Shown piece by piece: positions 48,357 through 61,102 of a stretch of 64,000 nucleotides of DNA (positions within the stretch are counted from its first letter, which is position 1; each line of letters opens with the position of its first letter). This stretch comes from Neocallimastix lanati (nom. inval.) (lineage: Eukaryota; Neocallimastigomycota; Neocallimastigomycetes; Neocallimastigales; Neocallimastigaceae): contig JACVTC010000020.1 in assembly GCA_016946835.1 (NCBI GenBank), forward strand, positions 1,673,667 to 1,737,666, read 5' to 3'. A program made the translations under genes and the position numbers. The notes under the pieces are model-generated. The model saw nothing but the letters and a program-made list of their open reading frames with translations, was not told the DNA's origin and did not search any database.

Positions 48357-48840
48357 TTTTTAATACGATATTTTTATAATCGTATACTTTTATGGGACTT
48401 GCAATATTTTATTTGAGGAAAATTAATATATTCTAATAAAACAATTAATAATTTTAACACAATAATTATACTAAATAAAACTTAAATATTTTATTATTAT
48501 TTATTTAATACTTTATTTATAATTATTTAAATTTTACATTAATTACATTTTTAACATTACTTTTATTATTTTATTTTACTAATTATTACTAACTAAAAAT
48601 CTCAATTAAGGCCTCTCTCTAAGACCTTTTAATTATATTTATTTTCTCTATCTCTAAAATATTATTATTATTTTTTTTTAATAATTCTTATTTTTAATTT
48701 ATTTATTTTTTAATTTTGTTTTTTATTGTTTATTATTATTTTAAACTATATAATTTTTATTTTAACTTTAATTAATTATATTTTATTATTTTTCTAAATT
48801 TATTAATTTTTATATTTATTTATTCATCCCGTAACAAAAA

Positions 48841-49604
48841 TGGTATGGTTCATATAGTTTTAGGAATATAATAATAATTAACACAAATAATAAAATTACA
48901 ATATAAATAATTTTGTTTTAAAATCAATGTTTATTTATTTAAATTTATAAAAGAAAAATAATAATATAATTATTTATTTAATAAAAGTAAGTTATTGATT
49001 ATATTTTATTTCACTAAAAATTACATGTATTTATATTTTTTTATCAAATTAAAATTTGTAAAGCCAACTATTTTTTTAATAAACTAATTACTAATTATTT
49101 TTATAAATAAAACATTTAAATTGAAATTGAATTATTATTTTAGTTAATAATATTATTGTTATAAATAATAGTTATATATTATTGAATTATTAATTATTTA
49201 ATAATAGTTTAATATTAATAAATATAAAATAAAAATAAAGAGATTATATAGAATATTTTATTGTGGTTTAGTTAAATTTAGTAATTAAAAATAAATTTAG
49301 TTATATATTATTGAATTATTAATTATTTAATAATAGTTTAATATTAATATATATAAAATAAAAATAAAGAGATTATACAGAATATTTTATTGTGGTTTAG
49401 TTAAATTTAGTAATTAAAAATAAATTTAAATTGATAACGAAAATTTTAATAACTAATTAAATAGATTTGATTATTTTCAGTATAACATAATACAAAAGAA
49501 ATATAATATTAATATATTAAGTGGGCAAGGACAATATTCTTGGCTAAAGATTTTTAATACATTATATGGAATCGGATCGATAATTCAAAAAGGAATTATA
49601 AGTA
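48841..49604 (-). repeat. LTR-A copy, with internal duplication
   Basis: Matches 36778-37420 closely from TGGTATGGTTCATATAG to AAAAAGGAATTATAAG, then ends abruptly at the truncated pol of element C. A 129-base tandem duplication inside (49171-49299 and 49300-49428) is not present in the other copy. Confidence 0.75.
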
Positions 49605-51420
49605 TTCTATATGATTTTTGTTTTATTGGTTGGGAACCTGGTACTAGTTCGATCCTATGAGGGAGAAGTTTTGATTTACCAAGATCATCTGTTTTTATTG
49701 CTATAATATCAAAATTTTTATAAAATAATTCCCTCACTATTTTTTTGAAATTTTCAGGAATAGTTTGTATAATTTCATCAATTATATTTTGTTTAATTTT
49801 ATCAGAATCATTTGCATCGTTATTTTCGTCATTTACAACAGTTACTGTTAGCAACATAGGGTTTTGTTCAATATGTTCAACTTGAGCATGATCTTCTGAA
49901 TTCGGAATAGGTGAGTCTATATCATAGTATAGATCAGCTAATTCAGTAGAATTATTATTTTCATCAATATAATATAATTTATCTTTAACTAGATTGATAT
50001 CAAATCTATTTTTCTTAAGAGAATCGACACCTATTAAGACATCAAAAATGTCATCTTTTTCAATAACCCTAAAATATTCAACAAACGTTCTACACCCAAT
50101 GGAAATTTTTAATTCAACTACTTCACTAGCAATAGTGGAATTAGAATATGCTTGTAAAATTGTTTCCGAGATGGTACCAATAGCAGGTTTGTTGATTTTT
50201 AATTTATTTAATGTGGATCTTGTTATAGCATTAAGACTAGCACACGAATCCAAAAATATTTCACATGATTTATTCTCGACAAATCCCTTCACTTTAATAA
50301 TTTTATTCTTGCTAATTATTGTCATGATATTAGTAACCGTATTTTTAGGGGTAAGTTTTAAGGCCTTCATAAATTCAGATCGAAATTTGGGGAATAGATC
50401 CAGAAGGTATGCTAGCTTGGTAATTACTTCAGTAGAAGCTACTTCTTTAACTAAATCTTGAATGCAGTATTCTTCAAAAGTCTTCATCAAATTTATGTGA
50501 CGTTCCTTGTTATTAATAGGTAATTCTTGAGTATTGGTTTTCATTTTATTATTATTAATTTGTTCCCTAATTTCTCTGATACGTTCTTGTTTATTTTTCT
50601 TTTTAGCATTAATAATATTCTTTTCAGTAATGAAGGAAGGATCTAAATATTCTAACTTTTCTGTGGTGCTATGATTACCTTTAGTGTTATTAACTGATTC
50701 ACTTTCATTTAAAGAAAATTTCACAGTTTTATTATTTTTAGCCTTTGTTTCACTATAATTTATATTATTGTTATCTTCTTCTTCTAATTCAGATTCCCTA
50801 AGCATTTCAATATCATCTTGTATAGGTATAACATTTTGATCTCTATTAATATTATTATCATCATTTTTATTATTACTATTATTAACATTATTAATATTAT
50901 TATTACTAATATTATTATTATTATTAATATTATTATTGTTATTAATTTTATTATTATTATTAATAACATTATTATTATTAATATTATTGTTATTATTATT
51001 ATTATTATTAATACTGTTATTATTACTATTATTATAACTATTATTATTATTATTATTATTAATAGATAAATTAGTATTATGACTCATTGCTGACGTAATT
51101 ATAGGGGTAGGTTGATCTTTTAAATTATTTATTGTATTATTCTTATCATATGGTTTAACTTTATTCAATTTTGGTTTTGATTTCCTTGTAGCCGCCGCCA
51201 CAATTTCTGTGTTATATAAATGTGAATGATCTTCTTGATTAGGAAATTTTTTTGAAAGTGTCATGTTGTTATGGTTACTATTGTTACTATTGGTCATTAA
51301 TGTGTTAGTCGGTATTGTCGTCATAAAATAATTATTATTTTGATTGTCGTTTATGTTATTATTATAATTTTGTTTATTGTCAAGATTATTATTGAAACTA
51401 TTGTCATGGGTTTGTTTCAT
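49585..51420 (-). pseudogene. Element C: pol N-terminal part and protease, truncated
   Basis: The 611-residue frame starts at ATG but is also open back to the frameshift site at 51447. It has an Asn-rich low-complexity region (about 120-190), a shared pre-protease helix (FEEYCIQDLVKEVASTEVIT then LDLFPKFRSEF), and a retropepsin domain with EIFLDSCASLNAIT and DDIFDVLIGVDSL. The pre-RT linker (TDDLGKSKLLPHRIELVPG) aligns with D up to YRI, where the frame runs into LTR-A sequence at about 49604. RT, RNase H and integrase are missing. The protease active site is Asp-Ser-Cys. Confidence 0.8.
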
Positions 51421-51453
51421 GGAAGTTGTCCTTCTCCCATTTACTGGTTTAAA
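51421..51453 (-). promoter_or_regulatory. -1 ribosomal frameshift signal, element C
   Basis: CCT TTA AAC CAG TAA at the gag end gives T TTA AAC (51447-51453); eight bases later comes GGGAG-AAGGACAA-CTTCC (51421-51438), a five-pair stem with one G-T pair. Pol is open in the -1 frame. Confidence 0.75.
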
Positions 51454-52652
51454 GGAGTTTTAATTAATCCTTTTTCTTCCATGTCTGCCAATTGTTTGTA
51501 AGTATAGGTACATTCGGAAGCTTTATGACCGTGCATGGTGCATTTATGGCACATGATAGTTCCACTAGATGCATCATTGTGGTTTCTTCTTCTTGTACTA
51601 TTATTCATGTGATCATTAGAATTTCCATTAATCATATTATTATTATTGTTTATCATGTGAGAATTTTTAACATCATAACTTGTCATATTATTATTGTTAT
51701 TATTAGTATTTCCTTTTACAGTAAAATTAGAATTCCCCCTAGTATAGTTATTTTGATTATATCTGTTATTATATGGTCTATTTTTAAAATTTCCAAACCG
51801 CATTAATTGAGTATTATTTTTCATATTATAATTATTATTGTTATTATAATATCCATTATTATAGCCACTATATTGAGGGTTAGGTGTATTATATATATTA
51901 TAGTTGTCAATATTGGGACCCCAAAGTTTTGGTACATCGTTTCTTCTAGTTGCTGTAAATAAGGTATTATTATTAGGATAATAATTTAATCCATAATTTA
52001 AATTAGCTTGTCCATTTATTAATTCACCATAAATTGGATGATTTAATATTGGGTTTTGATTAATATTAGTTTGAGTAATCATCATAGGGGTTCCTCCTGT
52101 ATATGGCATTGCCTGATTTGTATTTGAAATGATTTCCTTTTCTGCGTCTTCTGCAATTTCTGCAATTTTGAATGCTTCAGTTACATTTTCACATTCGGCT
52201 ACAATTACTCTGGAACATGCGAATACTCTTGAGCTAATAGAGTTTGTGTAATCCTTAACAGTAACAAGTTTTCTATATTCTTGACTAAGCTTATTATATA
52301 ACTTTTTGTATCTATAATTAAATTTCTTTATAGTTTCTACATTAGAAATTTTTAAGGATTTTAAGATAGAACATTTTTCACTTTCTGTAATCTTCAGATA
52401 TTCTTCAATTGCTTCTTGAATTTCCTTTTTCATAGGGTACTTGATTTCTGAACCTCTTTTTGTTATAAGGGAGTTTAAAACGCCTTGAATATCTTCTTCA
52501 ACAGCCTCTTTAGCCCATGTAAATATTTGTCTTGGTTCAATAATATCGTACAAAGCCATTACTTTAGAGAAATCATTAATCCAACTATCAACATCTCTTC
52601 CATAGTTGGATAGAAGTGGTAATACTTTTAATAGTTTTGTTGCGTCAAACAT
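51441..52652 (-). CDS. Element C Gag
   Basis: The 403-residue protein starts MFDATKLLKVLPLLSNYGRD and has a helical capsid body (VDSWINDFSKVM, FNYRYKKLYNKLS, EAFKIAEIAEDAEKE), a long Asn/Tyr-rich stretch, and a CCHC knuckle CHKCTMHGHKASEC about 25 residues from the end. The N-terminal half aligns by eye with the Gag of element D. The frame is intact. Since pol is truncated, Gag could be made but the element cannot copy itself. Confidence 0.85.
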   Translation of the reverse strand: MFDATKLLKVLPLLSNYGRDVDSWINDFSKVMALYDIIEPRQIFTWAKEAVEEDIQGVLNSLITKRGSEIKYPMKKEIQEAIEEYLKITESEKCSILKSLKISNVETIKKFNYRYKKLYNKLSQEYRKLVTVKDYTNSISSRVFACSRVIVAECENVTEAFKIAEIAEDAEKEIISNTNQAMPYTGGTPMMITQTNINQNPILNHPIYGELINGQANLNYGLNYYPNNNTLFTATRRNDVPKLWGPNIDNYNIYNTPNPQYSGYNNGYYNNNNNYNMKNNTQLMRFGNFKNRPYNNRYNQNNYTRGNSNFTVKGNTNNNNNNMTSYDVKNSHMINNNNNMINGNSNDHMNNSTRRRNHNDASSGTIMCHKCTMHGHKASECTYTYKQLADMEEKGLIKTPLNQ

Positions 52653-52854
52653 TTTGAAAATTTAATAATAGTATATTTTTATATAAAAAAATGTATATGT
52701 ATTCAAAATAATAAAAATAATAATAAAAAAAAAAAAAAACAATATAAGATAATATTAAATCAATTACAAACTAAAATAATAATAAAAAAAAAATTAGTAA
52801 TTATTATGCTCTGTTATTATTTTCATATAATTTTATCTTGCTTTCATTTATTCC

Positions 52855-52872
52855 CCCCCACGTTGGGCGCCA
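52855..52872 (-). promoter_or_regulatory. Primer-binding site, element C (tRNA-Lys1,2 type)
   Basis: On the minus strand TGGCGCCCAACGTGGGGG lies four bases inside the LTR. It matches the known tRNA-Lys(CUU) type site at 17 of 18 positions (the last base differs), so this element used a different primer from D. Confidence 0.8.
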
Positions 52873-52876
52873 AATT

Positions 52877-53449
52877 TGATACGAATAATTTTTATATTGT
52901 ATCCGGTGGTTCGTGAATGCAAGTTTTATTATAAAATTATATATTCTAATAAAAGAATTATAATAATTATCACACAAAAAGATTAAATAAAAATAATAAG
53001 AAAAAGATAAAAGAATATTTGTTGTCGTTTTGTTTTATTAAAATATATATATATATTTTTTTTTTTTACATTAATTATTTTTAAATACTTATTAGTTATT
53101 TTAATCTATTCCCTTGAATAATTAAACCTTAACTTTAATAAGTATTTATTTTATATTTTACTAAATTAATTATTTTCTAAGTATCTCTAACTTAGATTTA
53201 TAAATTCCTAATTTTAAACTAATTAAACTACGTCTGTCTAAAAAAATCATTTTTCTTTCATATTTATATATTTATTTTTATTAAATCCTATTGGTTCAAT
53301 TTATATATTATCTTTACTATCTTTACTAATATTTTTTTTATATTATTTTAAATTTAATTAATATTATTATATATAATTATTTTATAATTATTTCCTATTT
53401 AACTTTACTATTTATATTAAAATTATATTTTTAATTCGGCACCGTACCA
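52877..53449 (-). repeat. LTR-C, 5' LTR of element C
   Basis: A 573-base LTR with TGATACGAAT...CCGTACCA ends in plus orientation, beginning four bases from the primer site and followed by AAAA and another LTR. The matching 3' LTR is absent. Confidence 0.75.
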
Positions 53450-53453
53450 AAAA

Positions 53454-53986
53454 TGATACAATTAATTTAAAAAGTATCATAAAATATGGGAAAAGCAAGA
53501 GGGAATTAATCAAGAAATATCGTATTTATGAAATAGTATAATAATTATTATATATTTATATAATACACTCAAATTATTATTTTAGAATATAATGTTCATT
53601 TTATTATGTTTATTTATTAAAATTATTCACTTTATTATATTTATTTATTAAAATAATTATTCACTATTATTCATTCTCAATTAATACATTTCAATAAAAA
53701 TAAAAACACAACATTTTTTTTTATAATTAAAACTTCCTAATTTTTATCTTATTATTCTCTATATTATTATTATTTAAAATTTGTACTTTTACATAATTAA
53801 TTATATTATATATATTTTTATAATAAACTTATATTAATAATAAAATAATAAAATAATTTTATAATATTATATCTTATTAAATATTAATTTTAACTTATTT
53901 AGAAAATATTAATAATAAAATTATTTACAATAATATTTAAAATAATAATTATATCACTTTACATTCTTATTAAATATCTCGTATTA
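53454..53986 (-). repeat. Solo LTR-X
   Basis: A 533-base segment from TGATACAATT to CTCGTATTA, flanked by AAAA on both sides. The ends form an inverted repeat (TGATAC/GTATTA) with one change. No internal region accompanies it. Orientation is inferred from the related LTRs. Confidence 0.6.
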
Positions 53987-53990
53987 AAAA

Positions 53991-54831
53991 TGTTATGGTT
54001 CGGGTTTTATTAGAATTTTATTTAATTATTTATTTTTAATTTTTTTTCTGTCTACATTTTAATTATTGAAAAACTTCACTTATTTATACTTTTTGAAAAA
54101 AAAATAAATATGTAAAGCCTTTCTACATTTTATTATCATATTTAAAAAAAAATATTTACTATTACTAATTACTTAAAATTTTATATTAATTTAAATTAAC
54201 TAATTCATAAGTATTTTTATTTTAATAAATTTTGTTTACATAATTTTATATTATTTTTCATATACTAAAACTAAATTATTTAATATATACGAAAAGTAAC
54301 AAACAAAATTTAAAAAGATTTTACAGAAAAATAAAGTTATTTTAATCAAGAATGTTAATATAATATTCTTATATTTTATATAAAATAAATTTAAAAACTA
54401 TAATATATTTAATATTTATTATTAATCAATTAAGATTTGATTTTATTTGTGGGGAATAAAAATATAAAATAATCAATTTAAAAATAAAATAAAATACTAA
54501 AAAGAATACAAGTTTAATATTGATACAATATAATAATAATATAATAATATATTTGAAAATAAAAATAAAATATTAATATTGATAATAAACACTTTAATAA
54601 AATAATAAAATTTAAGGTTAAATTATAGATATTGATATTAATAATAAAAATATAAAATTATTGATAATATTTTAGAAACTTTTAATAAAAATATAAAAAA
54701 AATAAATATATTTAGAAAATATTTTAGTATAGAAAATATAGTAAAGTAATATTAAGTAAAGAATAATATAATGGATTCTAAAGTAAGTTGAAATTCTAAT
54801 TAATAATCCATTATATGTTCGTTCTTTACCA
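53991..54831 (-). repeat. Solo LTR-Y, related to LTR-A
   Basis: An 841-base segment from TGTTATGGTTCGGG to GTTCGTTCTTTACCA, flanked by AAAA on both sides. Start and end resemble LTR-A. Confidence 0.6.
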
Positions 54832-54835
54832 AAAA

Positions 54836-55450
54836 TGATACGATATTTTATTAAATACCGTATATGTTAGTTGGGCGTTTGTGCAAAAGGGAATTACTCC
54901 AAGAATATTATATTACAATAATTATATTTACTTTTTATTTATTTATCTTTTATTATTTTATTTATTATATTTTATCATAAAAAAAATACATGTTTTATTA
55001 TTATTCCTTAAAAAAAAAGAAAATATTTATTTATAAATTATTTTCATAATTATATTTTTTACTAATTTTATAAATTTTATTTATCGAAACACTAAAATTA
55101 ATTAATAAATATAAATATTCATAACTTTTTACTTATAACTATTAATTCATATTGTTTAACATTATTTAAAAATTATTTTAATATTAACATCAATTTAATT
55201 AAACATTCAATCTCCGTTATAATTAATATAACTAATTTTACTATATTATCAACAATTCTTTTAATATTTTTAATATTATTATTTAATTTAATATTTTAAT
55301 AATTAATAATAATAAATTATCTTTAATAATATATTAATAATATATTTTAAGATTCATTATATAAAATTAATTTTTAATAAATATTTATATTAATAATTTT
55401 TCTAAATAATTTTTCTATTATTTTCTATTATTTTTACTGGACATGCATCA
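54836..55450 (-). repeat. Element D 3' LTR
   Basis: A 615-base LTR, nearly identical to 63277-63889. On the minus strand it is preceded by the purine tract AAGTGGGGGCATCT. Confidence 0.88.
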
Positions 55451-55451
55451 A

Positions 55452-55624
55452 GATGCCCCCACTTAGCTTAGACTTCGTCCCTTGAAGTCTATAAGCATAT
55501 TAAAATATTTATTAAACTAATAATACTATTATATATTTTATAATATTTTTTTTATATTTTTTTTTTTTTTTATATTTTTTATATATATCAAAATTTTTTT
55601 TTTTTTTTTTTATATATATATCAT

Positions 55625-55654
<30 letters not shown>
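55452..55654 (-). promoter_or_regulatory. Polypurine tract and 3' hairpin of element D
   Basis: The minus strand has AAGTGGGGGCATCT directly before the LTR, the polypurine tract from which plus-strand DNA is primed. Next to it AGACTTC/GAAGTCT forms a seven-pair hairpin (55470-55490), identical in position in the non-autonomous element. Between hairpin and the pol stop are three T runs (plus strand). Confidence 0.7.
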
Positions 55655-55659
<5 letters not shown>

Positions 55660-58600
55660 GATTATAATTTAGGAAATTACTAATATATGGAATTACATTT
55701 TTTAGATGAATGTTTCTCTCTGCAATTTCGTTCGTATAAGGATCACATACTGTGACAGTATTAAATTGCTGTTTAACTATTTTTAATGGTCCGATATAAT
55801 AAGGGTCTAGTTTCCTTCGATTGAAATTTCTAACTAAAACTAGGTCTCCTGGTTTGAATTCACTTCTTAATCTTTTAATCTGTCTTCTCCTATCTTTCCA
55901 TAATTCATTTGCAGTTTCAATATTTTTGATTGCTTCAGAAATCCAATTATGGTGATTAATAAATTTTCGAACAAAATATTCTTCTTCTGATTCTTCAGGA
56001 AATCTTTTGTCAATATTAATTGCTAATTCAAATGGTTGTAAGTCTTTCCTACCATAGAGTAATTCGAAACTACTAAATTTAGTAACTTCATTTTTTGTTG
56101 TTCTTAAAGCCCAAAGTGCACTAGGTAAAATATCATCCCATTCTTGATTTTGTTTACTTAATTCTTTAAATTGGCTTTTAAGAATTCTAATATATTTGAC
56201 TATTTCTCTATTCCTGTTTTCAACTTCTCCGTTAGAAGCAGGATGATAGGTACTAATATAATGTACATAGACATCATTTAAATCTAGGAAAGCTTTTGTT
56301 TTATCAGATATGAATTGCGGGCCATTATCAGTAATTAATATCTCTGGAATCCCGTGTCTTGAAAATATATTATTTAAAAATCTAATGACATCTTCTGATT
56401 CTGTTTTGGCTAATGCTTCAGCTTCCACCCATTTTGTTAAATAATCTACAAGTACTATTATATATTTATTACCTCTGAAAGATTCGTATAAGGGTCCAAC
56501 TAAATCCAATCCTACCCGAGTAAAAGGTAGACCTGGGGGTGTAGCTAAATCTTCTGTAAATACATTCGGTGGTTGTGGTTTACATAATTGACATACATGA
56601 CAAGATTTAATAAATAATCTGATATCCTTATTCATTCCTATCCAATAATAGTTCCTTTTCAAACGATGGTAGGTTTTAAAGTTACCTTCATGTCCTAAAC
56701 AATGAGCTTTACTAATAAGTTCCCATTTTTCATTATCATTAAATATTACTTTTCTTAATTCATTATTATCTTTATAATACTGAACTCCATCAATTAATAC
56801 AAATTTCTGGTTTATTATTTTTTTATAGAAATCATTTAGTATTTCAGTACTATCATCAATATCATTATTATTAGTATTAACATGATTAATATTATTATTA
56901 TTATTGTCATTATTATTAAAACTATGTTTATTATTTTCTTCAGTTTGAAATACCATATAATTCACATTCAATTTATTTTCCACTCCATTATTTTCACTAT
57001 TATTATTATGTAATTTATTATTAAACTTATTAATGTTATTTACATTATTTTTAATTTCCTCATATTCCATTTTGTAATTTTCATTATTACTATTGATCTT
57101 AATTTCATCCACTAACTCTTTTATTTTATTAATTTTAGTATTTTTCTTATTTCTAATTTCTTCATTATTTTTAATTTCACAATTTTGAATTTCATTATTT
57201 ATAACTTGGTTGAATACATCTTTATTATAATTTTTTATATTATTTCTTTTATTTTTATTTTTTATATGTTTATCATCATTTTTTATATTTTTGATTATAT
57301 ATTTTTCATTGTTAGAATGTAATCTAGATAGTGCATCAGCAACTACATTCCTCCTCCCCTCTTCATATAACACTTTAATTTTTAAAATACTGAACTCAGT
57401 TATCCATTTGACATGCCTTGCTGAAGAAGGTTCTTTATTTTTAAATATGTAAACTAAAGGCTTATGATCGGTATAAAGAATTGTCTCAAAACTATTACCA
57501 GTGAGAAAAGGTTTAAATTTCATGACACAGTAAAATGCGGCAAGCCCCTCAAGTTCTGTAATGCTATAATTGATTTCAGAATTGGAAAGTGTCCTACTTT
57601 CATAATATAATGGCTTCTCAATGTTGTCATCGTCTAACTGAAGTAGTACCCCGCCAATTCCTGATTTAGATGCATCTGAACGAACAATAAATGGTTTATC
57701 AAAATTTGGAGGTGACAATATAGGTGCATTAATAAGACGAATTTTTAAAAATTCAAATGCATTATTAGATTCGGTAGACCAAACAAAAGGAACATTCTTT
57801 TTTGTTAAATCATATAAAGGTTTAGCAATTTGGGCAAAATGGCTAATGAATTTCCGGTAATATCCAATTGCCCCTAAGAAAGAACGTAACTGTTTTAAAT
57901 TAGAAGGAGGTAACCAATTAGCAATAACTTTTATTTTAGAATTCATAGGTTTTATACCCTTAGTAGAAAGAGTATGACCAAGGAGCTCAACTTCTTCTTT
58001 AAAGAAATCACATTTTTCAAAATTCACTTTTAATCCATTATTAGCAAGAATGAGGAATACTTTTTCTAGGTCTTTGATGTGTTGATCTAATGAAGGAGAA
58101 TAAATAACTAAGTCATCTATGTAAATAAAAACACATACTCCGATTAAATCAAAAAATATTCTGTTCATCTCCCTTTGAAAAGTAGCGGGAGCGTTGCATA
58201 GTCCAAAAGGCATAACTTCAAAATTAAAGTTTCCGTAAATGGTCGTAAAGCAAGTGATATCTTTATCATCAGAATGCATAGGAATCTGATGGTACCCTGA
58301 GAAGAGATCAATAGTAGACAAAATAGAAATATCACCGCTAACATAGTAAAGTATATCATCTATTAAAGGAAGTGCATAAGCGTCCTTTAATGTACAATTA
58401 TTAATCTTCCTGTAGTCAACACACATTCTCACTTGACCATTCTTTTTCGGTACCAGTACTACAGGAGAAGACCAAGGAGAACTAGAAGGGACAATTAAGT
58501 TATTATTTATAAGTTTAATTAATTCCTTTTTAAGTGCATCAGCTTGCACTTTTGAAATACGGTAGGCCCTCTGTTTAATAGGTGTTGTTCCTGGTATTAA

Positions 58601-60932
58601 ATTAATTCTATGAGGATATAGCTTTGACGAACCCAAATCGTCAGTTTTCAGTGCAAGAACACTAATATAATTTAAAAATAATTTTTCTACATCAGCTTTC
58701 AAATTTTCTGGTAATTTTTTTACAATAGAGTGAATCATTTCCAGTTTAGATATTGTGTCGTCTGTGCAAACCTCGTTTTCATTATGTAGTACTTCATTAG
58801 TTATTAATAAAAGAGATGGAATCAATTGTGTTGTAATATCAACCGTTTTATTCTTATATTCTTTCCTTTCAACATTTCTATCTACTAATTTATAATTACT
58901 ATTTAATTTGTTATTGCCGTTTTGATCAGAATCGATTTTTGATGGAAGTTTAGAATGTAGTATGGGATTTATATTGTTTGTAACTTTAGAATTAATTTTA
59001 TGATCATTTATTTTATAATTGTCAATTTTATCATCATTCTTATTATTATTCGTTTTTATTTTGATATTATTTTCTTTATCGATGTCGACACTATTAAAGA
59101 AAGGTAATTTTACATTAAAATTATTTATGTTAATATTAGGTAACTCTGATTTAGCATATGTAAAAAGTATATTATTATTATCATTATTATTATCATTGTC
59201 ACTCCAACTAGTTTCAGAATCCTCATCATTCTCTTCAGAAGAATTATTATTTATATTATTCTCCTTATTCATATTATTTTCTTCGTCATTAATTCTATTT
59301 GTACTTTCAGAAGGACTCAAGCTAACATCATAAAATAAAGAAGCTAATTCTATAGGATTATTATTTTCATCAATATGATATAAGGTATCATTAACTAAAT
59401 TTATATCAAATCTATTTCGTTTAAGTGTGTCAATACCTATTAATATATCAAAGATATCATCCTTATCAATTTTCCTAAAGTAATCGATAAAAGTGTAATT
59501 TCCAATAGATATTTTTAGTTCATAAATATCTGAACAAGTTGAATTGTTGGAATATACCTGAAAAATTTTTTCGGATATTCTCCCAATAGGATTTTTATTA
59601 ATTTTAAATTTTTTTAAAGCCGTAGTGGTAATCAAATTAACGCTAGCACACGAGTCCAAGAAAATTTCAGCTGGTTTCTTATCCACAGTGCCTTTAACTT
59701 TAATCACTTTATGTTGGCTTATAATTGTCATTACATTTATTAAAGATGTATTCAAATTTTTCTTTATTTTCTCTTTTCCTTCGGTTAATTTTAATGCTTT
59801 TGTAAATTCTGACCTGAACTTTGGAAACAGGTCTAACAAATATACTAACTTCGTTATGACTTCGGTTGATGCTACTTCCTTGATAAAGTCCTTAATTTTA
59901 GATTCATTAAAATCTTCCATCATTTTTATGTGTTTCTCTGGCTTGGAATAACTTTTAACATTGATGGGTATATCATCTTTGTTACTGCTCAGTATTTCAT
60001 TTATTTTATTCAATTTATTCGCTTTTTTTACATTTCTAATATTTGGTTGATTGATATAAGAAAGATCCAAATATTCTAATTTATTTGTATTATTATTAGT
60101 TATTGTTTGATTAGTTGGTGGTTGTGAATCCTCAAAAATTTCAATAGATTCATTGAAAGTAACATTTTTATGATCTTTATTTTCTTTAAATTCTTTACCT
60201 TCTTCTTTTTCTGTTGATAGTTTGACATTCGTTCCTCCCTCATCTATTATCATATCAGGTGTTCCTGTAGTTGCTAATTTATTAACGTTTAATTTTCTTT
60301 TCATAATAGTATTTTTCTTCATAGCATTTGTAATAATTGGAACTGGATTATCTATAAGCTTTTTCTTTATTTCTTTGGTATATGGGGAGATTTTTATTGA
60401 ATTATTTTTACCTTTCTTTTGGGCAACAGCGATAATTTCCTCATTATGGTAATTATCAAAATTATTATAAATATTATTTGAATTAGGTTCATTATTAATT
60501 TTCTTTTCATTATCATTTATAGAAATTCTATTTAAATCAATTTCATTGTTACTTTGATCATCATTATTATTTTTATAAGTATTATTTATATTAACATCAT
60601 TGTTAACTTGTTTATTAATAGTGTCATTTTCATAGATGTTGTTATGATTACTATTATTTAATTTATAACCGTTACTAGTATTCTTACTAAGATATTCTAT
60701 ATTATTTAAGTTATTATTATTATTATTATTGGAATAAATATTATCAATACTTGTATGATTATCATCAAATAAACTGTTTGTATAATTTATTTTATTATTC
60801 TTATTTAAATAATTATTGTTTATATCATAATTATGTGAATTATCATTATAAGGATATCCATTATTTATTACATCATTATTTGAAGTTGCACTAGCATTAT
60901 ATGAATTATTATTATTATTATTATTATTATGT

Positions 60933-60963
<31 letters not shown>

Positions 60964-61006
60964 AATTATTATCATTAGTATTATTATAATTATTTTTTAT
61001 TTTCAT
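55655..61006 (-). CDS. Element D Pol (protease, RT, RNase H, integrase)
   Basis: The 1783-codon frame is also open back to the frameshift site at 61129, so the product is a Gag-Pol fusion. An Asn-rich region covers about residues 1-200. A pre-protease helical region (VASTEVITKLVYLLDLFPKF) precedes retropepsin with EIFLDSCASVNLI, Asp451. RT spans about 830-1010 with MCVDYRKIN, STIDLFSGYHQI and FIYIDDLVIYS (first Asp 964). RNase H includes DASKSGIGGVLL and TDHKPLVYIF and ends near DALSRL (about 1228). An Asn-rich spacer leads to integrase: a zinc site with HCLGHEG and CHVCQLC, then DLVGPL, TDNGPQF and NGEVEN, where 35 residues separate the last Asp and Glu. A GDLVLVRNF...YIGPLKIV tail resembles a GPY-type module. 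It copies RNA to DNA and inserts it. All catalytic residues are present, except that the protease reads Asp-Ser-Cys. Confidence 0.92.
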
Positions 61007-61102
61007 AGTATTATTATTTAACTTGGGAGAGTATGTTAAATTTACATATTCTTCATTAATACTATTATTTTTATTATAAGTTTGAAGTTTGGTTTGGTTA
61101 AC

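Larger units (their letters stand above)
46045..48836 (-). mobile_element. Non-autonomous LTR retrotransposon
   Basis: LTRs of about 466 bases (46045-46510, TGATACGAT...CCGTATCA) and 476 bases (48361-48836) flank 1.85 kb, and AAAA flanks both outer ends (46041-46044 and 48837-48840). The primer site and 3' hairpin match those of element D. No gag, protease, reverse transcriptase or integrase is seen inside. One 141-codon frame (46679-47104) lies there. The element must have depended on enzymes made elsewhere, most simply a D-like element. Confidence 0.8.

Noticed and set aside
50784-51069. Ile-rich frames on both strands in element C
   Set aside because: Shadows of the AAT/AAC repeats that encode the Asn-rich region.
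59019-59951. Two plus-strand frames of about 105 codons in element D
   Set aside because: Antisense shadows of the intact pol frame, with no features of their own.
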